In this document: piece by piece, positions 1 to 9,089 of the stretch
How positions within the stretch are numbered: the first letter of the stretch is position 1
How the letters are laid out: every line of letters starts with the position of its first letter
NCBI GenBank assembly: GCA_041394325.1
Contig: JAWKIJ010000001.1
Coordinates: 2,980,962-3,044,961, forward strand
Length of the DNA: 64,000 nucleotides
Reading direction: 5' to 3'
Source: JAWKIJ01 sp041394325
Lineage (GTDB): Bacteria > Actinomycetota > Acidimicrobiia > Acidimicrobiales > Microtrichaceae
Program-made: the position numbers and the translations under genes
The notes under the pieces: model-generated
Seen by the model: the letters and a program-made list of their open reading frames with translations, nothing else
Databases searched by the model: none
What the model was told of the DNA's origin: nothing

Positions 1-821
1 AAGGCGTAGCCGAGCAGCACCGAATGGCCGTTCCCGTCCACGTCGTGCACGCCGTTCACACACTCCGAGATGTTGTGATAGTGGTAGGCACCACGCTCCT
101 GGGGATGGCCGCTGCAGTGGTCCTGCGCCTCCCACGCGACAGCGTCGCGACCGCCCGCGTCGAACGCGTCGAACAGCATCGCCCCACTCAGCATGATGCC
201 CACCTCGCCGCCGACACACGACGGCTGCGATGCCACCTGTGGTTCGGCGGGGACCTGGAAGCCGATCACCTGTGCCGAGATCGAGTTCGGGTTTCGGTCG
301 TAGAGATACACGTCGTCGTCCCTCGACACGGGGAACACACCGGTGGTGTGCTCGGGAAGGTCGTTGCCGGTGAACTGGCGCTTGTCCCCCGACACCGACA
401 TCTTGAACGACGAGGGCCAGTCCACCTCACCGTCCACCGTCTGCTTCTTGGTGGCGTCCCAGGTTCCGTCACCGTTGAACCACGGACCCTTGGTCGAGGC
501 CCCTCCACCGTTGAACCGGGTCTGACAGCTCCACACGTAGCCGCGTTCGGGAGCCGTCGAGGCCCTGCCGTCGCCGACCGGGAGGTGCGTCAGGTCCACG
601 CCTTGCCCCGCTCCGGTGGCGCCGGTCGTGGGGGCGCTCGTGGATGCGGAGCCGGACTCCGGCGTCGTGGTCGACGATCCGACCGCGGTCGGTGCGCCGG
701 CGACGGTCGTGGTTACGGCGCCGGCACCCGAACCGTCCGTCTCGGTGCACCCGACCACGAGCGTGCCCGCAGCGGCGAGCGCGATCAGCAGTCGCGCCGT
801 TCGGTTGGATCTGGACAACAT
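1..821 (-). CDS. YHYH-domain lipoprotein (3' end outside window)
   Basis: Reads on the minus strand from an ATG at 821 and leaves the window still open (about 273 codons seen). The first 22 residues form a lipoprotein signal ending in the lipobox LVVGC, followed by a Ser/Thr/Ala-rich linker. The mature part has the family signature GAYHYHN with nearby Cys residues and ends at the edge in GHSVLLGYA, as in YHYH-domain (PF14240-type) secreted proteins. Role unknown; the His/Cys content suggests metal binding, which is inference. The opposite strand carries a long overlapping frame that is only a GC shadow. Confidence 0.8.
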   Translation of the reverse strand, partial: MLSRSNRTARLLIALAAAGTLVVGCTETDGSGAGAVTTTVAGAPTAVGSSTTTPESGSASTSAPTTGATGAGQGVDLTHLPVGDGRASTAPERGYVWSCQTRFNGGGASTKGPWFNGDGTWDATKKQTVDGEVDWPSSFKMSVSGDKRQFTGNDLPEHTTGVFPVSRDDDVYLYDRNPNSISAQVIGFQVPAEPQVASQPSCVGGEVGIMLSGAMLFDAFDAGGRDAVAWEAQDHCSGHPQERGAYHYHNISECVNGVHDVDGNGHSVLLGYA

Positions 822-970
822 CGGCCACTCCTCGTAGGTCCCTCGTCGTGAAACCCAAGGTGCTCCATCCGATGTTGCTCCGATGTGAACGAACCCGCGA
901 GAGGCACCGGCAACGCCGCCGACGGGTGTGTGCCGGGGGCGCCACCCGGGGCCGACCCGCGCTGCGAGCC

Positions 971-1414
971 CTACGAAGCATCACCGCTCGACGCCCGGAG
1001 GATGGCGGCGGCCTCCTCCACCGCCTCCGCCCAGGTGTCGAGGCCCGCGAGGCGGTCGTGGGCCGGGCCCGCGCCGAGCCGGGCGAGGCGGGTCAACGCG
1101 TCGTTCGCGGACCGGGTCGCGTCGTCGAGCAGACTCGAACCCGAAGGGGTGAGTCGCAACTCGATGCGTCGCCGGTCCTCGGTACGCCGGGTCCGCTCCA
1201 CGAGGCCACGCCGCTCGAGGCCGTCGAGCAGCGTCGTGAGATTGGGCCGCTTCATCACGAGGCGCACACTCATCTCGGCCGGGTCCACGTCGCCCTCGTC
1301 GATGAAGGCCAGGGCGCGGTACTGATTCTCGGTCAGGTCGTGACCGGCGAGCGCCATGGCGATGAGCTTTCCGAGTCGAAGCACCACGAGAGGGCGCGGC
1401 GGGGTCGACGCCAT
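971..1414 (-). CDS. MarR-family transcriptional regulator
   Basis: 147 aa, the usual MarR length. A winged helix occupies roughly residues 28-95 (LTENQYRALAFI, recognition helix MKRPNLTTLLDGLERRGLVER, wing RRTEDRRRIELRLTPSG). It is divergent from the P450 gene with about 80 bp between the two starts, so it probably controls itself and the P450. Ligand unknown. Confidence 0.9.
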   Translation of the reverse strand: MASTPPRPLVVLRLGKLIAMALAGHDLTENQYRALAFIDEGDVDPAEMSVRLVMKRPNLTTLLDGLERRGLVERTRRTEDRRRIELRLTPSGSSLLDDATRSANDALTRLARLGAGPAHDRLAGLDTWAEAVEEAAAILRASSGDAS

Positions 1415-1494
1415 CCACCCACTCTACTTATGCTTCCATAAACACTGGCTGGGTCCTCCGACACGAGGATCGACCGACCGAGGGGGATGCGCAG

Positions 1495-2748
1495 ATGGGG
1501 CCGGTGCCCGAGTTCGACCTCACCGACCCCGATCTGTTCGGGGACGGTCCACCCCACGACGTCTACCGGTGGTTGCGCGACAAGGCACCGCTCTACTGGC
1601 ACGAACCGTCGCCGAAGACCCCCGGCGGCGAGGGGTTCTGGTGTCTCACCCGACACGAGGACGTCGCCTGGGCGGCCACCCGCCCCGACCTGTTCTCGTC
1701 GGTCAACGGCGGTCCCCGTCTCGACGGGGGCACCCTCATCGAGGACCTGCCGGCCGGTTTCGCCGCCGGGGTGCTGTTCAACATGCAGGACGACCCGCGC
1801 CACCAGCACATCCGGCGCCTCGTGACACCCTCGGTCAGCCCGAGGCGACTCCGCGCCATCGAGGACTCCTTGAGGGCACGGTGTGACGCGTTGCTCGACG
1901 CGGCGGTCGCGGCGGAGGCGTGCGACTTCCTGGTCGAGGTCGCGGCGGAGCTCCCGTTGCAGGCGATCGCCGAGCTGCTGGGTGTGCCGCAACAGGATCG
2001 GCACCTGCTGCTCGACTGGGCCGACGCCACCCTCGACTACGAGGACCACGAACCGGGCGAGACCTCCGCGAGCGTCGACGCGGCGAACGCGGCGATGTCG
2101 ACGTACTCGGAGCGGATCCTGGCCCACAAGCGGGAGTGCCCCGCCGACGACATCCTGTCGATCGTCGTCAACGCCGAACTGCCGCCCGGAGCCGACCCCG
2201 GCGGCGTGATGAGCGACCTGGAGCAGACCATGTTCTTCCACCTGCTCATCGCGGCGGGCAGCGAAACCACCCGCAACTCGATCACCGCCGGTCTGCTGGC
2301 CCTCGTCGACCGCCCCGACACCTGGACGGCACTCAGGCAGGACCGCGCCCTGTTGCCCGGAGCGGTCGAGGAGATGCTGCGTTGGGCCTCCTCCACCGTC
2401 TACAACCGCCGCACCGCGACCACCGACGTCGAGTTGCACGGCCGCACCATCGCGGCGGGCGACAAGGTCGTGTTGTGGTGGCAGGCCGCGAACTTCGACG
2501 AGCGGGTGTTCGCCGACCCCCACGAACTCGACATCGTTCGCAAGCCGAACCCTCACCTGAGCTTCGGTATCGGAAACCACTTCTGCCTGGGAGCGAACCT
2601 GGCCCGGCTCGAGATGCGACTGGTCTTCGACGGTCTCCTCGACCGCGTCGAGTCCGTCACGACCGCCGGCCCGGCCGAACGCATCCGCTCGAACAAGCAC
2701 GCCGGATACCGCCACGCCCCGGTCCGACTCCGAAAGGCGACCACATGA
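1495..2748 (+). CDS. cytochrome P450
   Basis: 417 aa, full-length bacterial P450. The I-helix motif AGSET lies at 254-258 and the K-helix ExxR at 293-296 (EMLR). The haem loop FGIGNHFCLGANLAR is at 357-371 with Cys364 as the thiolate ligand. By eye it resembles the CYP124/125/142 group of actinobacterial monooxygenases, but the substrate cannot be read from the sequence. The ATG at 1495 follows the divergent MarR promoter. Its stop overlaps the start of a 21-codon ORF (ATGA), so the two may be translated together. No ferredoxin or reductase gene is adjacent. Confidence 0.92.
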   Translation: MGPVPEFDLTDPDLFGDGPPHDVYRWLRDKAPLYWHEPSPKTPGGEGFWCLTRHEDVAWAATRPDLFSSVNGGPRLDGGTLIEDLPAGFAAGVLFNMQDDPRHQHIRRLVTPSVSPRRLRAIEDSLRARCDALLDAAVAAEACDFLVEVAAELPLQAIAELLGVPQQDRHLLLDWADATLDYEDHEPGETSASVDAANAAMSTYSERILAHKRECPADDILSIVVNAELPPGADPGGVMSDLEQTMFFHLLIAAGSETTRNSITAGLLALVDRPDTWTALRQDRALLPGAVEEMLRWASSTVYNRRTATTDVELHGRTIAAGDKVVLWWQAANFDERVFADPHELDIVRKPNPHLSFGIGNHFCLGANLARLEMRLVFDGLLDRVESVTTAGPAERIRSNKHAGYRHAPVRLRKATT

Positions 2749-2810
2749 CGACCACCCATCGCATCGTCAACACCTACGTCATCGAAGCCCTCGACATCTA
2801 CTACCGCTGA
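2745..2810 (+). CDS. 21-aa small ORF coupled to the P450
   Basis: Starts at an ATGA overlap with the P450 stop and encodes 21 residues ending in EALDIYYR. It has no Cys or Trp and three Tyr, two of them adjacent near the C-terminus. An Ile-Tyr-Tyr run recalls precursors of P450-crosslinked ribosomal peptides (cittilin core YIYY, biarylitide pentapeptides), but in those systems the precursor usually precedes the enzyme. It may be an unmodified coupled peptide or no gene at all. Nothing in the sequence proves translation. Confidence 0.35.
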   Translation: MTTTHRIVNTYVIEALDIYYR

Positions 2811-2853
2811 TCGGCCAGCGGCCCGGTTCGAGCGGTGGGCGCGTCGGGGGACC

Positions 2854-3270
2854 TCAGCTCGTGGCGACCGGCGCGCAGACCTCGAGCTCCATCCCGTCCA
2901 CGTCTCGGAAGAACAGCGACCAGGTCGTGTCGCCGAGGCTCTGGATCTCGCCGATCTCGGCGCCGACGCCGACCAGACGGTCCTGCACCTGCTCCAGGGT
3001 CGCTCGGTCGGGCACCGAGATGCCGAAATGGTCGATGGCGCCGCGTCGGCCGATGGCACGTCGATCGCCGACGATCGAGGCCTCCTCGACCTCGAACACG
3101 TTGAGCGCGCTGCCGCCGCCGAGGTCGACGATCGCCATCCGGGGATGGTCGGCGCGAGCCTCCATCTCGGCGAGAACCGTGGCGTCGAACACCTTCCCGT
3201 ACCAGGCGGTGAAGCGGTCGAGGTCGGTCGTGAGCGTTGCGACGTGGTCGAAACCCGTGGTGAGTGGCAT
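2854..3270 (-). CDS. VOC-superfamily (glyoxalase-like) protein
   Basis: 138 aa with the paired beta-alpha-beta-beta-beta modules of VOC proteins: module 1 begins GFDHVATLTTDLDRFTAWY, module 2 begins AIDHFGISVPD and ends SLFFRDVDGMELEV. His near residue 8, His near 81 and Glu near 130 stand where VOC metal ligands usually lie. It is divergent from the TetR gene with a palindrome between them, so it is probably its repressed target. Substrate unknown. Confidence 0.85.
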   Translation of the reverse strand: MPLTTGFDHVATLTTDLDRFTAWYGKVFDATVLAEMEARADHPRMAIVDLGGGSALNVFEVEEASIVGDRRAIGRRGAIDHFGISVPDRATLEQVQDRLVGVGAEIGEIQSLGDTTWSLFFRDVDGMELEVCAPVATS

Positions 3271-3300
3271 GGTGAGCTCCTGAATTGGTTAGCTACTGAC

Positions 3301-3328
3301 ACTATCCAATAGTGCTATACTCTTGTCA
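3301..3328. promoter_or_regulatory. operator palindrome and leaderless promoter of the TetR gene
   Basis: ACTAT-CCA-ATAGT (3301-3313) is a perfect 5-bp inverted repeat between the divergent VOC and TetR genes. A near-consensus -10 box TATACT (3316-3321) ends 7 nt before the TetR ATG at 3329, so the transcript probably starts at the ATG. The palindrome directly upstream of the -10 box suits an autorepression site; its assignment to this TetR protein is inference. Confidence 0.55.
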
Positions 3329-3961
3329 ATGGCGAAGAGGCCCTACGACTCGACGCATCGGCAGGCCCAGGCCCGCGCCACACGGCAGCGGATCGTGGTG
3401 GCGGCGACCCTCCTGTTCCAGGAGCGGGGCTACGCCGCCACCTCGATCGCGGCCGTGGCCGACGCCGCGGGCGTCGCGCCCCAGACCGTGCAAGCCGCGT
3501 TCGGTAGCAAGGCGGCGCTGCTCGGCGAGGCCGTCGCGACCGCCCTGACGGGAGACGACGAGCCCGTCGCCGTCATCGACCGGCCTGATTCCCGTGCGCT
3601 GCTCGAGGTCACCGACCCGGAGACCGCCGCGGACTCGTTCTCGCGAGCGGTCACCGAGATCCTCCTGCGCGCCGGCAAACTCATCTACGCGGCCGACGCC
3701 GCGGCGGACGGCGACGAAGCGCTCGACGACCTGCGCCGAGCCGGGCACCGCGGCCGGCTCACCGACATGCGCACCACGGCCGAGGCGTTCCGGAGGAACG
3801 GCCTGTTGCGGGCCGACCTCACCGCCGACGCCGCCGCCGACCTGCTCTGGCTGCTCACCTCCCCCGACGCGTTCCGGGCGTTCACGCTGCACCGGGGCTG
3901 GTCGGCCGAACAGTTCGAACGCTGGCTCGCCGACACTCTTCGGCGGATGATCTTCGTCTGA
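3329..3961 (+). CDS. TetR/AcrR-family transcriptional regulator
   Basis: 210 aa from the ATG at 3329. The DNA-binding domain fills residues 10-60 (RQRIVVAATLLFQERGYAATSIAAVADAAGVAPQTVQAAFGSKAALL), with Gln/Ala replacing the more usual YYHF of the recognition helix. The rest is an all-helical ligand domain with no recognisable ligand motif. A TTG two codons upstream is a possible start, but the -10 box position favours the ATG. It probably represses itself and the divergent VOC gene. Confidence 0.88.
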   Translation: MAKRPYDSTHRQAQARATRQRIVVAATLLFQERGYAATSIAAVADAAGVAPQTVQAAFGSKAALLGEAVATALTGDDEPVAVIDRPDSRALLEVTDPETAADSFSRAVTEILLRAGKLIYAADAAADGDEALDDLRRAGHRGRLTDMRTTAEAFRRNGLLRADLTADAAADLLWLLTSPDAFRAFTLHRGWSAEQFERWLADTLRRMIFV

Positions 3962-4039
3962 GCGGAACGCCGCGACCGCCTGTGGACCGAGTGTGCCGGC
4001 CGTCCCGCAGGTCGAGCTCAGCGCCCGTAGCGTGAGGTG

Positions 4040-5368
4040 ATGAACCGACCCAACGTGGTGGTGGTGCTGTCGGACCAGCAGCGCCCCGACTCCTGCGGTG
4101 TGTTCGGCCAACGCCTGCCGGTGACCCCACGCCTCGACGCGATGGCCGCCGACGGGGTCGCGTTCGAGGAGGCGTTCACCGTGCAACCGGTGTGCGGCCC
4201 GGCCCGGGCCGCGATCCAGACCGGCCTGTACCCGACGACCACGGGGTGCTGGCGAAACGGCATCGCGCTCCCTCCGGGCACCGGCACGATCGCCGACCGG
4301 ATGGCAGCGCTTGGCTACTCCACCGGCTACGTCGGCAAGTGGCATCTCGCCAGCAACCGGGGCCGCAACCTCCCGGCCGATCGGCCCTCGGCCCGGTTCG
4401 AACGTCGGGCGGTCCCACCCGAACGACGCGGCGGCTACCGCGACGTGTGGGTCGCCGCCGACGCGCTCGAGCACACGTCGGGCGCGACCAGCGGCCACAT
4501 GTACGACGAACGCGGTGACCGGGTGGACCTGCACGGCTTCCGCGTCGATGCCGTGACCGACCTCGCCGTCGATCGGCTGGACCGATTCGACGACGGCCGG
4601 CCGTTCTTCCTGTTCGTCTCGTTCCTCGAACCCCACCACCAGAACAACCGGTTCCGCACCATCGGACCGAACGGGTGGGCCGGACGGTTCCGAGCCTTCG
4701 ACCGCCCCGCCGACCTTCCCGCGTGGCGAGGCGACTGGCGGTGGAACTACGCGGAGTACCTCGCCTGCTGCGCGAGCATCGACGCCAACCTCGGCCGCAT
4801 CCTCGACCACCTCGACCGCACCGGCCGCCGCGACGACACGCTCGTGGTGTTCGCCAGCGACCACGGCAGCCACTTCCGCACCCGCAACCTCGAGTACAAG
4901 CGCAGCCCCCACGACGCCTCCGTCCGCATTCCCATGGTGCTGTCCGGGCCCGGGTTTCGCGGCGGGGTCCGACGACGGGATCTCGCCACCAATTTGGATC
5001 TGTTGCCGACCATCGTCACCGCCGCCGGTGGAGACGACCCGGGACTCGACGGTCGCCCCCTCCAGGACTCCTCCGAAGCCCCCGCGGACGTGCTCATCCA
5101 GATCAGCGAGTCCCAGATCGGCCGTGCCCTACGGACGCCGACCCACACCTATGCGGTGAAGGCCCCCGTCCACAACCCCTTCGCCGGGCATCTCCGTCCG
5201 TCCGCCGAGCGCTACGTCGGCACCCACCTCTACGACAACGTCAACGACCCCCACCAGCGCCGCAACCTCGTCGACGACCCGACACACGCCGGCGTTCGCG
5301 AGCGGCTCGCAGCCCGCCTTGCCGATCTCGTCGAAGACGTCGAAGGAACCCGGCCGGCGCTGACGTGA
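4040..5368 (+). CDS. sulfatase (formylglycine-dependent, type I)
   Basis: 442 aa. The sulfatase signature CGPAR (Cys52-Arg56) would be converted to formylglycine by a generating enzyme. The N-terminal metal site SDQQRPD and later motifs GYVGKWHL and ASDHGSHF fit the alkaline-phosphatase fold of arylsulfatases. No signal peptide is visible, so it is probably cytoplasmic. The substrate is a sulfate ester of unknown type. It is convergent with an MFS exporter gene; no anaerobic or dedicated maturase gene lies nearby. Confidence 0.9.
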   Translation: MNRPNVVVVLSDQQRPDSCGVFGQRLPVTPRLDAMAADGVAFEEAFTVQPVCGPARAAIQTGLYPTTTGCWRNGIALPPGTGTIADRMAALGYSTGYVGKWHLASNRGRNLPADRPSARFERRAVPPERRGGYRDVWVAADALEHTSGATSGHMYDERGDRVDLHGFRVDAVTDLAVDRLDRFDDGRPFFLFVSFLEPHHQNNRFRTIGPNGWAGRFRAFDRPADLPAWRGDWRWNYAEYLACCASIDANLGRILDHLDRTGRRDDTLVVFASDHGSHFRTRNLEYKRSPHDASVRIPMVLSGPGFRGGVRRRDLATNLDLLPTIVTAAGGDDPGLDGRPLQDSSEAPADVLIQISESQIGRALRTPTHTYAVKAPVHNPFAGHLRPSAERYVGTHLYDNVNDPHQRRNLVDDPTHAGVRERLAARLADLVEDVEGTRPALT

Positions 5369-5457
5369 CTCGGAGTTCACGACCTCGCCGCTGTCGTCGC
5401 GCTCGTCGTCGCGTGGAGCACGGAGGGCGACTCCGACCCGTACCGTGACCGACCCGC

Positions 5458-6741
5458 CTACGAGCCGATCCCGGGATCGAGATCACCCGGGACGGGGGTC
5501 GGGCTCCGATGTCGGAGCACGATGGGGACGAGCACGATCGAGAGCGCTCCGCCGGCGAGGGCGAGCGTCCGGTAGCTGCTCTGCGCGGCGACGACACCCG
5601 ACATTGCACCGCCGCCGGCCCCTGCCAGGGCGACCAGCACGTCGAGCGTGCCTTGGACCCTGGGCCGATTCGCGGGGACCGTCGCGTCGACCACCAGTGC
5701 GGTCCCGCTGATCAAGCCGAGGTTCCAACCCAACCCGAGCAGCATGAGCGCGCCGATCAGACCGGGCATCGAGGTCGGGGGCACACTCGCCGCGGTGACC
5801 CCGGCCGTCAGGAGGACCACCCCGGCCGCGACGACCATCGGCGTACGTCCCACCCGATCGACCAGGCGCCCGGTGACGAGTGACGGCAGGTACATGGCGG
5901 CGACGTGGAACCCGATGACCAAGCCGATGTCGCCCAGGTCGTGGCCGTGGTCGCGCATGTGCGGAGGGGTCATCGTCATGATCGCCACCATTGCCATCTG
6001 GGTCACGATCATCACCGCCCCACCCACGGCGGCGCCGGAAGCGACCGGGGCGGCGGGTTCGGCCGACGAGGGCCGATCGACCCCGGCGAGGTGGAGCGCG
6101 ATGAGGTACGGGTCGGGTCGCAGCGCGACGAACAGGACGGTCCCGGCCGCGAGGTACGCGACCGCGGCGAGCATGAACGGCCCGGCCAGGTCGGGAAGGC
6201 CGAAGTTCTCGGCAATGTGGCCGAGCGGGCCGACCAGGTTCGGCCCGGCGACCGCGCCGAGCGTGGTCGACACCATCGCCACGCTGACCGCGGTGGCGCG
6301 CCGCTCCGGCGAGGCGAGATCGGTGCCCGCATAGCGTGTCTGGAGGTTCGTCGCGGCACCGGCCCCGTAGACGAACAGGGAGAACAACAGCAGCGGCACG
6401 CTGTCGATCCGTGATGCCGTGACCACCCCGAGCGCCCCCGCGCCACCGCACACGAACCCGAATCCGAGCCCGGATCGACGGCCCCGCCGAGCGACGAGCC
6501 GCCCGACCACGAACGCCGTCAGCGCCGACCCCGCCGTGAACAGCGCCGTCGGGATGCCCGCGACGCCGGCCCGGTGCATCATCCGTTCGGCGAGCAGCGC
6601 ACCGACGGTCACACCTGCCGCCAGACCGAGGCCACCGAGCACCTGCGAGGCGACGACGACCCGGAGCGTTCGGCGCTGCAGTGCGCCGATCGCGGGCGAG
6701 TCGACGGTCAGCGCCCTCTCGGGAAACCCATCGACGGTCAC
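5458..6741 (-). CDS. MFS transporter
   Basis: 427 aa with about 12 hydrophobic segments in two halves separated by a polar loop near residues 210-225 (YLIALHLAGVDRPSS). The cytoplasmic loop between helices 2 and 3 reads GRLVARRGRRSG and its repeat GRLVDRVGRTP is in the second half, both classic MFS marks. Probably a proton-driven exporter of the inner membrane. Substrate not predictable. Confidence 0.88.
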   Translation of the reverse strand: MTVDGFPERALTVDSPAIGALQRRTLRVVVASQVLGGLGLAAGVTVGALLAERMMHRAGVAGIPTALFTAGSALTAFVVGRLVARRGRRSGLGFGFVCGGAGALGVVTASRIDSVPLLLFSLFVYGAGAATNLQTRYAGTDLASPERRATAVSVAMVSTTLGAVAGPNLVGPLGHIAENFGLPDLAGPFMLAAVAYLAAGTVLFVALRPDPYLIALHLAGVDRPSSAEPAAPVASGAAVGGAVMIVTQMAMVAIMTMTPPHMRDHGHDLGDIGLVIGFHVAAMYLPSLVTGRLVDRVGRTPMVVAAGVVLLTAGVTAASVPPTSMPGLIGALMLLGLGWNLGLISGTALVVDATVPANRPRVQGTLDVLVALAGAGGGAMSGVVAAQSSYRTLALAGGALSIVLVPIVLRHRSPTPVPGDLDPGIGS

Positions 6742-6836
6742 CGTCGGCCGCGGTCGGATGCTCCCGACGTCGTCATCTCATCCATGGTCCGTCGACGGTA
6801 GTGGTCGGTCCGGCGCGGCGTGGTTTGATGTGAGAC

Positions 6837-7850
6837 ATGTGCCTTCGGGATCCCCATGGCCGGCGACCTCCAACCCTCCTCCTGGTGCTCGGCGTCCTGG
6901 CGATCGCCTGCATCGGCCCGACGGGGTGCGTCGCGGGTCGGCGCAACCGTTCGGCCGACTCGAACCGGTCCCCGACCACCTCCGCACGCTCGTCACCCGA
7001 GGGCGACACGTCGGCCCCGGAGTCCACCGGCCACACCGAACGCAGCGTCCGAGTGGACGACACGACACGCACGTACCGGCTCGTCGTCCCCGACACCGTC
7101 GACCGGAGCACCCCGGTCGCCCTCGTGGTCATGCTGCACGGAGGATTCGGTTCAGCCCGTCAGGCCGAACTCGCCTACGGCTTCGATGTGATCGCCGAGG
7201 AGAACCGCTTCGTCGTCGCGTACCCCGACGCCACGAGGAGGGCCTGGAACGCCGGCGACTGCTGTGGCGAGCCGGCCCGCGACGACGTCGACGACGCGGG
7301 TTTCGTCAAGGCGATGATCGACGACATCGGCACGGTCGTGACGCTCGACCCGCATCGCCGGTTCGTGGCGGGCATGTCGAACGGGGCCATGATGGCCGAA
7401 CGGCTCGCGTGCGACACCGATCTGTTCGCCGCCGTCGCGTCGGTCGCCGGGGCGTCGATGAATCCCTGCCCGAACCCTCGTCCGATCTCGGTGCTCCACA
7501 TCCACGGCCTGGCCGACACCCACGTACCCTTCGATGGTTCGCCGGGCAACGGGATAGGCCGCGTACCGCGACACACGCCCGTCGCCGAGACGATCGCCAT
7601 GTGGCGGGACGTCGACGGATGCGACCCTGCGACCACGACGAGGGCGCGTGAGGTCACGACCTCGACGGCGAACTGCGAGGACGGCCGCAGCGTCGAACTG
7701 ATCACCGTCGACGGAGCGGGTCACCAGTGGCCCCGGGGAGCCGCAGCGAGTTCGGCACCGCGGCGGCGAGGCGCGGATGCACCCTCCGACGCCTTCGCAG
7801 CCACACCGCTCATCTGGTCCTTCTTCGCCGCCCACCCCTCACCCACCTGA
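6837..7850 (+). CDS. secreted PHB-depolymerase-like esterase (lipoprotein)
   Basis: 337 aa. The signal segment LLLVLGVLAIACIGPTGC ends in a lipobox-like Cys. The alpha/beta-hydrolase core has an oxyanion HGGFGS, nucleophile GMSNG, acid in HGLADTHVPF and a His in GAGHQWP, the layout of the LpqC/poly-3-hydroxybutyrate depolymerase family (esterase PHB). Such proteins cleave ester bonds of polyesters or feruloyl groups outside the cell; which one is unknown. Monocistronic, with a possible short leader. Confidence 0.85.
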   Translation: MCLRDPHGRRPPTLLLVLGVLAIACIGPTGCVAGRRNRSADSNRSPTTSARSSPEGDTSAPESTGHTERSVRVDDTTRTYRLVVPDTVDRSTPVALVVMLHGGFGSARQAELAYGFDVIAEENRFVVAYPDATRRAWNAGDCCGEPARDDVDDAGFVKAMIDDIGTVVTLDPHRRFVAGMSNGAMMAERLACDTDLFAAVASVAGASMNPCPNPRPISVLHIHGLADTHVPFDGSPGNGIGRVPRHTPVAETIAMWRDVDGCDPATTTRAREVTTSTANCEDGRSVELITVDGAGHQWPRGAAASSAPRRRGADAPSDAFAATPLIWSFFAAHPSPT

Positions 7851-7982
7851 GACCGATCGGCAACCGCGTCCTTCCGCTACCGGCGGCCCGACGGGCGGTC
7901 CGATCAGGTGAGAGCGCAAACCCACATCGGACACTGCGCCGACGCTCAGCCAACTCCCAGGTGGCCGGAGGAGAATCACGTC

Positions 7983-8972
7983 ATGAACTCAAGCGAACCC
8001 AGCCGGCAGGACGGGACCCTCGGGCGCCCACGCTATGAAGGTCGGACGCTTCCGCGTCCCGACGACGCCGTCTTCGACCAGGGCCTCCCCTTCGACCTGG
8101 CAACGCTGCTCAGTCGACGACGCCTGCTCACCCTGGTCGGCCTCGGAGCAGCGGCAACCGCAGCGGCGGCATGCGGGAACAACTCCTCCAACCCTTCGAC
8201 CACCTCGTCCTCAGGGTCGGCCGGGACGACGTCGACGACAAGGGTCGCCGGCGACACCGTGTTGGAGATCCCCGACGAGACCAACGGTCCCTACCCTGCC
8301 GACGGCAGCAACGGGCCTGACATCTTGGAACGGTCCGGGGTCGTGCGACGCGACATCACCTCGAGCTTCGGAGGGCCCACGGGTGTCGCCGAGGGGGTCC
8401 CGCTCACCTTCTCGTTCACCGTGGTCGACATGGCCAACGGCAACGCTCCGTTCGAGGGCGCCGCCGTCTACGCCTGGCACTGCGACGCGGAGGGCGGCTA
8501 CTCGATGTATTCGTCCGGGCTCGAGGACGAGAACTACCTGCGCGGCGTGCAGGTGGCCGACGCCGACGGCAACGTGACGTTCACGTCGATCTTCCCCGGC
8601 TGCTACTCGGGTCGGTGGCCGCACATCCACTTCGAGGTCTACCCCGACGTCGACTCGATCGTCGATCACGACAAGTGCATCGCGACCTCCCAGGCGGCGT
8701 TCCCCGAGGCTTCCTGCAAGGACGTCTACGACAACGAGGCGCGTTATTCGGCCTCGATCAAGAACTTCGCCAACGTCTCCATCGCCAACGACGGCGTCTT
8801 CAGCACCGACACCATCGACCAGCAGATGCTGACCCTCTCGGGGGATCGTCAAGGCGGCTACAAGGGGTCGCTCACGGTGCCGATCGACACGACCACCGAA
8901 CCATCGGTGACAGGCGGCGGGCCGGGTGGCGGTGCTCCCCCAGGACTCGGTGGACCTGGCAACGGCGGATAG
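7983..8972 (+). CDS. intradiol ring-cleavage dioxygenase-like Tat lipoprotein
   Basis: 329 aa from the ATG at 7983, which has a strong GGAGGAG ribosome site 10-17 bases upstream. A twin-arginine motif SRRRLLTLVG near residue 45 is followed by a hydrophobic run and Cys (ATAAAAC), so it should be exported and lipidated. The catalytic fold shows ETNGPYPAD, PGCYSGRWPHIHFEVY: two Tyr and two His as expected for the non-haem Fe(III) site of protocatechuate-dioxygenase-type enzymes. The C-terminus is a Gly/Pro-rich tail. Extracytoplasmic members of this family have unclear substrates. Confidence 0.87.
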   Translation: MNSSEPSRQDGTLGRPRYEGRTLPRPDDAVFDQGLPFDLATLLSRRRLLTLVGLGAAATAAAACGNNSSNPSTTSSSGSAGTTSTTRVAGDTVLEIPDETNGPYPADGSNGPDILERSGVVRRDITSSFGGPTGVAEGVPLTFSFTVVDMANGNAPFEGAAVYAWHCDAEGGYSMYSSGLEDENYLRGVQVADADGNVTFTSIFPGCYSGRWPHIHFEVYPDVDSIVDHDKCIATSQAAFPEASCKDVYDNEARYSASIKNFANVSIANDGVFSTDTIDQQMLTLSGDRQGGYKGSLTVPIDTTTEPSVTGGGPGGGAPPGLGGPGNGG

Positions 8973-9037
8973 CGCGAACCGCTCCCCGAACTCGCCGACG
9001 CGGTGGAGTGGCGCTCAGAGCGAGTCGGCCCGTCGGT

Positions 9038-9055
9038 ATCGGTAGATCTACCGAT
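9038..9055. promoter_or_regulatory. lux-box-like palindrome, site 1
   Basis: Perfect 18-bp palindrome ATCGGTAGATCTACCGAT. Its centre is 43.5 bp before the ATG at 9090. The same sequence, 20 bp long, lies before the gene at 11050. Size and symmetry suit a LuxR-type dimer site, and position -43 suits a class II activator site if the mRNA is leaderless. A GATCAT segment lies at -13 to -8. Confidence 0.6.
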
Positions 9056-9089
9056 GCGCAGACCCCGCAGGGGCCGGATCATCGTGGAC

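Noticed and set aside
3326..4912. 528-codon open frame on the minus strand opposite TetR and sulfatase genes
   Set aside because: Val/Gly/Arg-rich composition and no family motif; it is the GC-driven shadow of two well-supported plus-strand genes.
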